Shown in pieces: positions 16,694 through 21,288 of a stretch of DNA of 21,288 nt. A program made the translations under genes and the position numbers. The notes below the pieces were generated by a model that searched no databases, was not told the origin of the DNA, and saw nothing but the letters and a program-made list of their open reading frames with translations. The DNA is from Bacteroidetes bacterium UBA6063 (GTDB taxonomy: Bacteria; Bacteroidota; Bacteroidia; NS11-12g; UBA9320). The stretch is from NCBI GenBank assembly GCA_002428905.1, contig DIYD01000288.1, positions 1 through 21,288 on the forward strand, given 5' to 3'. Positions within the stretch are counted from its first letter, which is position 1, and each line of letters opens with the position of its first letter.

Positions 16694-18004
16694 ATGAAAA
16701 TAGCAGTAGTTGGAACCGGTTATGTTGGATTAGTTTCAGGAACATGTTTCGCTGAAACAGGTAATCATGTAACCTGTGTTGACATTGACGAAAATAAAGT
16801 TAACAGTCTGCGAAACGGGAAAATCACCATTTACGAACCTGGTTTGGAGAAACTTTTTGAACGTAACCTGAAAGAAGGTCGTTTGCATTTCACCACCAAT
16901 TTGGGTGAAGCCATAGAGGAAGCACAAATTATCTTCCTTGCACTACCAACACCTCCCGGTGAAGACGGATCTGCCGACCTTTCGTACGTACTTGGCGTTG
17001 CTAATGACCTGGGTAACATGATGAAAGAATACAAGGTGATTGTTGACAAGAGTACAGTTCCTGTGGGTACTGCCGAAAAAGTGCATGCAGCCATCGCTGC
17101 AAATTATACAGGCGACTTCGACGTGGTTTCTAACCCGGAATTCTTGCGTGAAGGCGTAGCCGTAGAAGACTTTATGAAGCCTGATCGTGTTGTGGTTGGA
17201 TGCAGTTCTCAACGTGCTGAAGATATTATGGGTGAGCTATACGCTCCATTCGTTCGTCAGGGTAACCCGGTAATCTTTATGGATGAGAAATCTGCAGAGT
17301 TAACGAAGTACGCTGCAAACTCATTCCTGGCAACCAAAATTACCTTTATGAACGAGATTGCTCGTGTATGTGAGTTGGTTGGGGCCGATGTAGATAAAGT
17401 TCGCAAAGGTATTGGCACCGATACCCGAATCGGAAACCGATTCTTATTCCCAGGTATTGGTTATGGCGGTTCGTGTTTCCCAAAAGACGTTAAAGCTCTT
17501 GTGAAAAGCTCGGCTGAGGTTGATTACGAATTCAAAATTCTGAATGCTGTTGAAGAAGTGAACGAGAGCCAAAAGACATATTTGATTCCTAAAATCAAGG
17601 AGCATTTTGGTGGCGACATTTCAGGTAAAAACTTTGCACTTTGGGGCTTAGCCTTCAAACCAAATACCGACGATATTCGTGAAGCTCCAGCGTTGTATCT
17701 CATTGATGAGTTAACCGCTGCCGGTGCTTCTGTAAACGCATTTGACCCGGAAGCTATGTCAAATGTTCAAGGCGTTGTTGGTGATAAAATCAACTATGCT
17801 GGTGATATGTACTCCGCATTGGAGAACGCTGATGCATTGATCATCGCTACGGAATGGTCTGAATTCAGAAACCCGAACTTTGAGCGAATTACCGCCGGAT
17901 TAAACGATAAGTTGATATTTGACGGACGTAACTTATTTAGCCTGGACAAATTGGGTGCAATGGGTTACACGTATTATTCTATTGGACGAGAAACGATAAA
18001 ATGA
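16694..18004 (+). CDS. ugd: UDP-glucose 6-dehydrogenase
   Basis: 436 residues, usual for bacterial Ugd/TuaD. It oxidises UDP-glucose to UDP-glucuronate with two NAD+. The N-terminal Rossmann motif is GTGYVGLVSG (7-16). NAD contacts include LALPTPPGEDGSADL (82-96) and VDKSTVPVGT (117-126), with NPEFLREG (147-154). Catalytic Cys261 is in GIGYGGSCFPKDVKAL, with a conserved Lys in TKYAANSFLATKI (204-216). The C-terminal UDP-binding domain has WGLAFKPNTDDIREAP. The stop TGA overlaps the next gene's ATG (ATGA), so its product feeds the decarboxylase directly. Confidence 0.97.
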   Translation: MKIAVVGTGYVGLVSGTCFAETGNHVTCVDIDENKVNSLRNGKITIYEPGLEKLFERNLKEGRLHFTTNLGEAIEEAQIIFLALPTPPGEDGSADLSYVLGVANDLGNMMKEYKVIVDKSTVPVGTAEKVHAAIAANYTGDFDVVSNPEFLREGVAVEDFMKPDRVVVGCSSQRAEDIMGELYAPFVRQGNPVIFMDEKSAELTKYAANSFLATKITFMNEIARVCELVGADVDKVRKGIGTDTRIGNRFLFPGIGYGGSCFPKDVKALVKSSAEVDYEFKILNAVEEVNESQKTYLIPKIKEHFGGDISGKNFALWGLAFKPNTDDIREAPALYLIDELTAAGASVNAFDPEAMSNVQGVVGDKINYAGDMYSALENADALIIATEWSEFRNPNFERITAGLNDKLIFDGRNLFSLDKLGAMGYTYYSIGRETIK

Positions 18005-18984
18005 AAAAAGTTCTAATTACAGGGGGTGCAGGCTTCTTAGGCTCGCACTTATGCGATCGATTCATTAAAGAAGGCTTCCATGTCATTGCCATGGACAACC
18101 TCATTACAGGTGATCTAAAAAACATTGAACACCTGATGCCCTTAGAACAATTCGAATTTTATCATCACGATGTATCCAAGTTCATCCATATTCCGGGCGA
18201 GTTGGATTACATCCTGCACTTTGCTTCACCAGCTAGTCCGATCGACTACCTAAAAATTCCGATTCCAACGTTAAAAGTAGGTTCATTAGGCACGCATAAT
18301 TGCCTGGGGCTTGCGCTGGCAAAAGGTGCCCGTATGCTCATTGCTTCTACTTCAGAAGTGTATGGCGACCCTATGGTGCACCCGCAAAACGAAGACTATT
18401 GGGGGAATGTAAACCCGGTTGGCCCACGAGGCGTATACGATGAAGCAAAGCGCTTTCAGGAGGCTATGACCATGGCGTACCATACGTTCCATGGGGTAGA
18501 AACCCGTATTGTACGCATCTTCAATACCTATGGTCCTCGCATGCGTTTGAACGACGGACGAGCATTGCCGGCATTCATTGGTCAGGCATTAAGAGGTGAA
18601 GACATCACGGTTTTCGGTGACGGTAGCCAAACCCGTAGTTTCTGCTATGTGGGTGATTTAGTGGAAGGCATTTATCGCTTGCTCATGAGTGACTATCCGC
18701 ATCCCGTAAACATTGGAAACCCAGATGAAATTAGCATCCTCGATTTCGCGAAAGAGATTATCGCACTTACCGGAACCGATCAAAAAATCGTTTTCAAGGA
18801 TTTGCCCAAAGATGATCCGAAACAGCGTAAACCGGATATATCGCGAGCCAAAGAAATATTGGATTGGGAACCTACTGTAAGCCGTCAGGAAGGATTAAAA
18901 ATCACATACGAATACTTTAAGAATCTTCCAGAAGAGGATTTGTACAAGTACGCTCACCCACGTGAGTTTAAGGCTTCGAAGTAA
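18001..18984 (+). CDS. uxs: UDP-glucuronate decarboxylase (UDP-xylose synthase)
   Basis: 327 residues, extended SDR. It decarboxylates UDP-glucuronate to UDP-xylose through a bound UDP-4-keto-pentose. The NAD motif is GGAGFLG (8-14). Catalytic residues are visible as Ser118-Glu119 (ASTSEVYGDP) and Tyr146/Lys150 (VYDEAKR). Other UXS-type blocks: HFASPASPIDYLKIPIPTLKVGSLGTHN, NTYGPRMRLNDGRALPAFI and FGDGSQTRSFCYVGDLVEG. The ATG overlaps the ugd stop. Some UXS-like enzymes (such as bacterial U4kpxs) release part of the 4-keto intermediate, which an aminotransferase could then use. The 3' end overlaps the opposing TIGR01777 gene by 17 bases. Confidence 0.96.
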   Translation: MKKVLITGGAGFLGSHLCDRFIKEGFHVIAMDNLITGDLKNIEHLMPLEQFEFYHHDVSKFIHIPGELDYILHFASPASPIDYLKIPIPTLKVGSLGTHNCLGLALAKGARMLIASTSEVYGDPMVHPQNEDYWGNVNPVGPRGVYDEAKRFQEAMTMAYHTFHGVETRIVRIFNTYGPRMRLNDGRALPAFIGQALRGEDITVFGDGSQTRSFCYVGDLVEGIYRLLMSDYPHPVNIGNPDEISILDFAKEIIALTGTDQKIVFKDLPKDDPKQRKPDISRAKEILDWEPTVSRQEGLKITYEYFKNLPEEDLYKYAHPREFKASK

Positions 18985-19876
18985 GTAAGTCCTGCAGAGC
19001 AACCTCCAGCTCGGGATACTGAAACTGAAAGCCTGATTTCACCATTTTTTCAGGACTAATCCTGCTACCGGTGAGAAACACCTGTGCCATTTCACCAAAC
19101 ATCAGTTTCAACACAAACGAAGGCACATTGGGCGACCAAAACGGTTTGTTTAACGCTTTGGCGATACTTCTGTTAAACTCCGTACTTGTCTTATAATCGG
19201 CGGTTATGGCGTTGTACGGCCCGTCCATCGTTTCATCCTCTATTGCCTTCAGATACATTCCACACAGGTCATCTATGTGGATCCATGGCATGTATTGTTT
19301 ACCGGTGCCAAGACCTGCTGCCAAACCGAATCGTGCCGGCATTGCCATTTTCTTTAATGGTCCATCTTCAGGTGTTAACACCACGCCCGTACGCACTTTT
19401 ACCGTTCGTATACCTGCCTCAACAAACCGATCAGCGGCTACCTCCCATTTATGGCAAACTTCGCCCAAAAAATCATTGGAAGGTGGGTCTTTTTCCGTGA
19501 AGATATGATCCGTAGTTACCATCCCATAATAACCGATGGCCGAAGAAGAAACGAACGCTTTTAAATCGGGGTTGTGCTCCATGACCGCATCAAACAAAAG
19601 CTTCGCCGAATCCACACGGCTATCAATGATTTCTTTCTTAATCTGCGCACTCCAACGGCGATCCGCGATTCCACTTCCGGCCAAATGCACAATAACATCA
19701 GGCCACATAACGGCTTCTTTATCGATCTGCTTATTATGGACATCCCAAACAAAGGTTTTAATTTTATTGCCGGGCTTCCGACTTAAAATTGCCACCTCGT
19801 GTCCTCTCAACTGCAAATAAGTGGTTAAGTATCGACCGATTAAACCGGTGCCGCCTGTTATTAAAATGTTACTCAT
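18968..19876 (-). CDS. TIGR01777 family NAD(P)-dependent epimerase (YfcH-like)
   Basis: 302 residues from the ATG at 19876. A reading from 19924 adds 16 residues ahead of MSNILITGG with no SDR homology, so the shorter start is chosen. The Rossmann motif is GGTGLIG. SDR-family blocks typical of the YfcH/TIGR01777 group follow: VIVHLAGSGIADRRWS, KAFVSSSAIGYYG (Ser and Tyr of the active-site region), the EVCHKWEVAADRF segment, VRTGVVL and the C-terminal DUF1731-type region (PFWSPNVPSFVLKLMFGEMAQVFLTGSRISPEKMVKSGFQFQYPELEVAL). The role is not established; in other bacteria it is linked to cell division/SulA-like annotation, which is weakly supported. Faces the uxs gene with overlapping ends. Confidence 0.92.
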   Translation of the reverse strand: MSNILITGGTGLIGRYLTTYLQLRGHEVAILSRKPGNKIKTFVWDVHNKQIDKEAVMWPDVIVHLAGSGIADRRWSAQIKKEIIDSRVDSAKLLFDAVMEHNPDLKAFVSSSAIGYYGMVTTDHIFTEKDPPSNDFLGEVCHKWEVAADRFVEAGIRTVKVRTGVVLTPEDGPLKKMAMPARFGLAAGLGTGKQYMPWIHIDDLCGMYLKAIEDETMDGPYNAITADYKTSTEFNRSIAKALNKPFWSPNVPSFVLKLMFGEMAQVFLTGSRISPEKMVKSGFQFQYPELEVALQDLLTSKP

Positions 19877-19961
19877 GAAAAAATGTGCTTTTTCCTGTTT
19901 ACCTTTTCTGTCATTAGGTAACAAACCAATACAACATTACGTTTTTTAAATGACCCTGAAT

Positions 19962-20450
19962 ATGGAAATCAAGAATCCTTGCCCAGCCTCACTCGCTAAC
20001 ATGCCTAAGTCGGAAAACGGTTATTACTGTTCGTCTTGTGACAAATGTGTAATCGACTTTCGGGATAAATCGATTGACGAAATTAAATCCACACTTAAAC
20101 CAAGCGACTGCGGTATATTTTTACCGCATCAATTAACAGATCAAAAAAGGTACACAGGTATACGGCGATATGCCTTCGGATTATTGGTCTTTCTATCCAC
20201 CCTCGGGTTCAATGTAAAACCATTGCAAGCACAAACCGAACCACATGTAGAACCCTTAGAACCCGACACAATTGAACCGCACGATACCACATTGATGATT
20301 TTAGGTAAAGTTGCGCCTGCTATGCCTGATGAGATCGATATTCGTGAATACAAGAAAGCAAAGCGCAAGCACAAGCGACAAAATGCCCTACGCACATTAA
20401 ACCCGTTTCGCCGAAAGCAAATGATGGGTAAAGTGTTAATTGAAGAATAA
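19962..20450 (+). CDS. Cysteine-box membrane protein (first of tandem pair)
   Basis: 162 residues from the ATG at 19962; an earlier ATG at 19950 exists, but the paralogue begins MEIKNPCPASL, so the later start is preferred. N-terminal domain (1-60) has five Cys: Cys7, the Cys23-x2-Cys26-x2-Cys29 cluster in YYCSSCDKCVIDFRDK, and Cys50 in DCGIFLPHQL. This pattern (C...C..C.K.V.DF...CG.F...QL) is one I recall from Bacteroidota N-terminal regions that precede a membrane/signal segment, and it may bind metal. A hydrophobic segment (about 69-91, RRYAFGLLVFLSTLGFNVKPLQAQ) ends in an AxQ-like site as in signal peptides. The remaining tail is proline/acidic then strongly basic (KKAKRKHKRQ). Stop is 3 bases before the second copy. 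Confidence 0.82.
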   Translation: MEIKNPCPASLANMPKSENGYYCSSCDKCVIDFRDKSIDEIKSTLKPSDCGIFLPHQLTDQKRYTGIRRYAFGLLVFLSTLGFNVKPLQAQTEPHVEPLEPDTIEPHDTTLMILGKVAPAMPDEIDIREYKKAKRKHKRQNALRTLNPFRRKQMMGKVLIEE

Positions 20451-20453
20451 CCT

Positions 20454-20930
20454 ATGGAAATCAAAAATCCCTGTCCGGCCTCCTTAAACCGCATGTCAGC
20501 TTCCGGTGAAGGTTACCACTGCACGACGTGCAATAAGTGTGTAATTGATTTTAGAGACAAAACCGTTGAAGAAATTAAGGCCACACTGAAACCGGGTGAT
20601 TGCGGTGTATTTCTGCCGCATCAATTGACCCACCAAAAGCGATACACGGGATTCAGACGAATGGCGTTTGGTATTCTGGTATTTTGTGCGTCCCTGGGAT
20701 TTAACGTTAGACCACTTAAAGCGCAAACAGATATTCCCGTACAACCTAGCAGTGCCGATTCGGTTACAGCTAATGACACCTTGCCACCCATTATCATTGG
20801 CGAAACGGTAATGGTAAACGCCAAGAAGATCAGGTCGAAAAAGAACTCAGAAGCAACCAAACGCAGATGGCGTATTTTCCGTAGAAAACGACCACACAGA
20901 TACAGAACCATGGGCTGCCCTGATTTTTAA
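20454..20930 (+). CDS. Cysteine-box membrane protein (second of tandem pair)
   Basis: 158 residues, paralogue of the preceding gene: by eye about 67 of the first 92 residues are identical, whereas the tails are unrelated. The five Cys are in the same places (Cys7, 23, 26, 29, 50; YHCTTCNKCVIDFRDK and DCGVFLPHQL). The hydrophobic segment FRRMAFGILVFCASLGFNVRPLKAQ ends like a signal-peptide cleavage site. The tail is proline/serine-rich, then very basic (KKIRSKKNSEATKRRWRIFRRKRPHR) and ends with GCPDF. It starts 3 bases after the first copy, so the pair form one transcript. Its TAA overlaps the hemW TAA on the other strand. Confidence 0.82.
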   Translation: MEIKNPCPASLNRMSASGEGYHCTTCNKCVIDFRDKTVEEIKATLKPGDCGVFLPHQLTHQKRYTGFRRMAFGILVFCASLGFNVRPLKAQTDIPVQPSSADSVTANDTLPPIIIGETVMVNAKKIRSKKNSEATKRRWRIFRRKRPHRYRTMGCPDF

Positions 20931-21288
20931 TCGACAAACAGCTCTGAAGCAATGTGATCGGCGTACGCCATGCCTTCCGGTGTAAGAACAATTCGGTCTT
21001 TGCCAACCGTTAACCAGCCTTTCTGCTTAAACGTATCGATTACTTCACCCGATTTCTCCATAATCTCACACTCGAACTCCGCACTCAAAACTGTTATATC
21101 CACCCCCCATTTTGTGCGCAACCCCACCATGATGCGTTCATTAATGTTGTCGGATCGACTCAGTTGTTCCGTCTCAAAATAGGCTTCCCCAGCTGCCCGT
21201 TTTCTTAAATAAATCGCATTATTGGCAACGTTCCATCTGCGGATTTGACCGTCATATGAATGTGCGGAAGGGCCAATGCCCAAGTACG
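20927..21288 (-). CDS. hemW: HemW-like radical-SAM protein, C-terminal part (5' end outside window)
   Basis: The frame stays open past the right edge, so only the last ~120 residues are seen. The first visible residues read YLGIGPSAHSYDGQIRRWN, the characteristic HemW/HemN-family block (LG.GPsAHs), followed by the accessory C-terminal domain with LSRSDNINERIMVGLRTKWGVDI and KQKGWLTVGKDRIVLTPEGMAYADHIASELF. HemW is a radical-SAM heme-binding protein of the coproporphyrinogen-III-oxidase-like group; the catalytic CxxxCxxC is outside the window. The HemW rather than HemN assignment is based on this C-terminal pattern. Its stop overlaps that of the convergent cysteine-box gene by 4 bases. Confidence 0.85.
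   Translation of the reverse strand, partial: YLGIGPSAHSYDGQIRRWNVANNAIYLRKRAAGEAYFETEQLSRSDNINERIMVGLRTKWGVDITVLSAEFECEIMEKSGEVIDTFKQKGWLTVGKDRIVLTPEGMAYADHIASELFVD

Noticed and set aside
19186..19820. Plus-strand frames of 70-104 residues opposite the TIGR01777 gene
   Set aside because: They lie fully within a recognised SDR gene on the other strand, and have low-complexity antisense composition.
20141..20911. Minus-strand frames opposite the cysteine-box genes
   Set aside because: Antisense images of two paralogous genes; their similarity to each other just mirrors the duplication.
1..21288. Mobile element, CRISPR, toxin-antitoxin or defence system
   Set aside because: No transposase, integrase, regularly spaced repeats, nuclease/ATPase defence pair or short toxin-antitoxin pair was seen; the gene content is core and envelope-related.

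Overview
The window comes from a Bacteroidota chromosome, probably a free-living flavobacterium- or cytophaga-like organism; I cannot place it more precisely. The lineage evidence is a type IX secretion (T9SS) C-terminal sorting domain on a subtilisin-like protease, several -7 elements of the Bacteroidota form TAnnTTTG, many exported proteins whose signal peptides end in an Ala/Ser-x-Ala/Ser-Gln pattern, an AsmA-like giant, and a Bacteroidota-type cysteine-box membrane protein family. It looks like core chromosome. I see no insertion sequence, integrase, phage gene, CRISPR array or rRNA.

Layout. Positions 1-1832 hold the C-terminal end of a secreted S8 protease and an overlapping lipoprotein gene. 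Positions 2032-2240 hold tRNA-Val(UAC) on the minus strand with its promoter and a strong terminator. Positions 2332-7198 hold an AsmA-family protein, an outer-membrane-barrel-like protein, a DUF1232 membrane protein and a secreted SUMF1-fold protein. Positions 7271-7952 hold sodA (Mn-type superoxide dismutase) with terminator and candidate promoter. Positions 8023-13504 hold a plus-strand run: nitroreductase, dtd, a 1213-residue TraB/GumN protein with extra domains, a small membrane protein and a DUF805 protein. Positions 13501-15497 (minus) hold an outer-membrane protein gene translationally coupled to waaA (Kdo transferase). Positions 15582-18984 (plus) hold a tight sugar-nucleotide operon: DegT-type aminotransferase, UDP-glucose 6-dehydrogenase and UDP-glucuronate decarboxylase. 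Then come a TIGR01777-type SDR protein (minus), a tandem pair of cysteine-box membrane proteins (plus), and the C-terminal part of hemW (minus, cut by the window edge).

Functionally, 13.5-19.0 kb is an envelope region. WaaA adds Kdo to lipid A, and the divergent operon makes UDP-glucuronate and UDP-xylose (or a UDP-4-keto-pentose), with an aminotransferase that could supply an amino sugar for LPS or exopolysaccharide. The other genes are mostly envelope or housekeeping functions.

The most unusual items are the TraB fusion protein, the tandem cysteine-box pair, a perfect palindrome just upstream of the SUMF1-protein start, and the fact that all five convergent protein-gene pairs abut or overlap with no room for a terminator. 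No stretch without a gene exceeds 300 bases; the longest lies between 1832 and the tRNA at 2071, and it contains the tRNA terminator.
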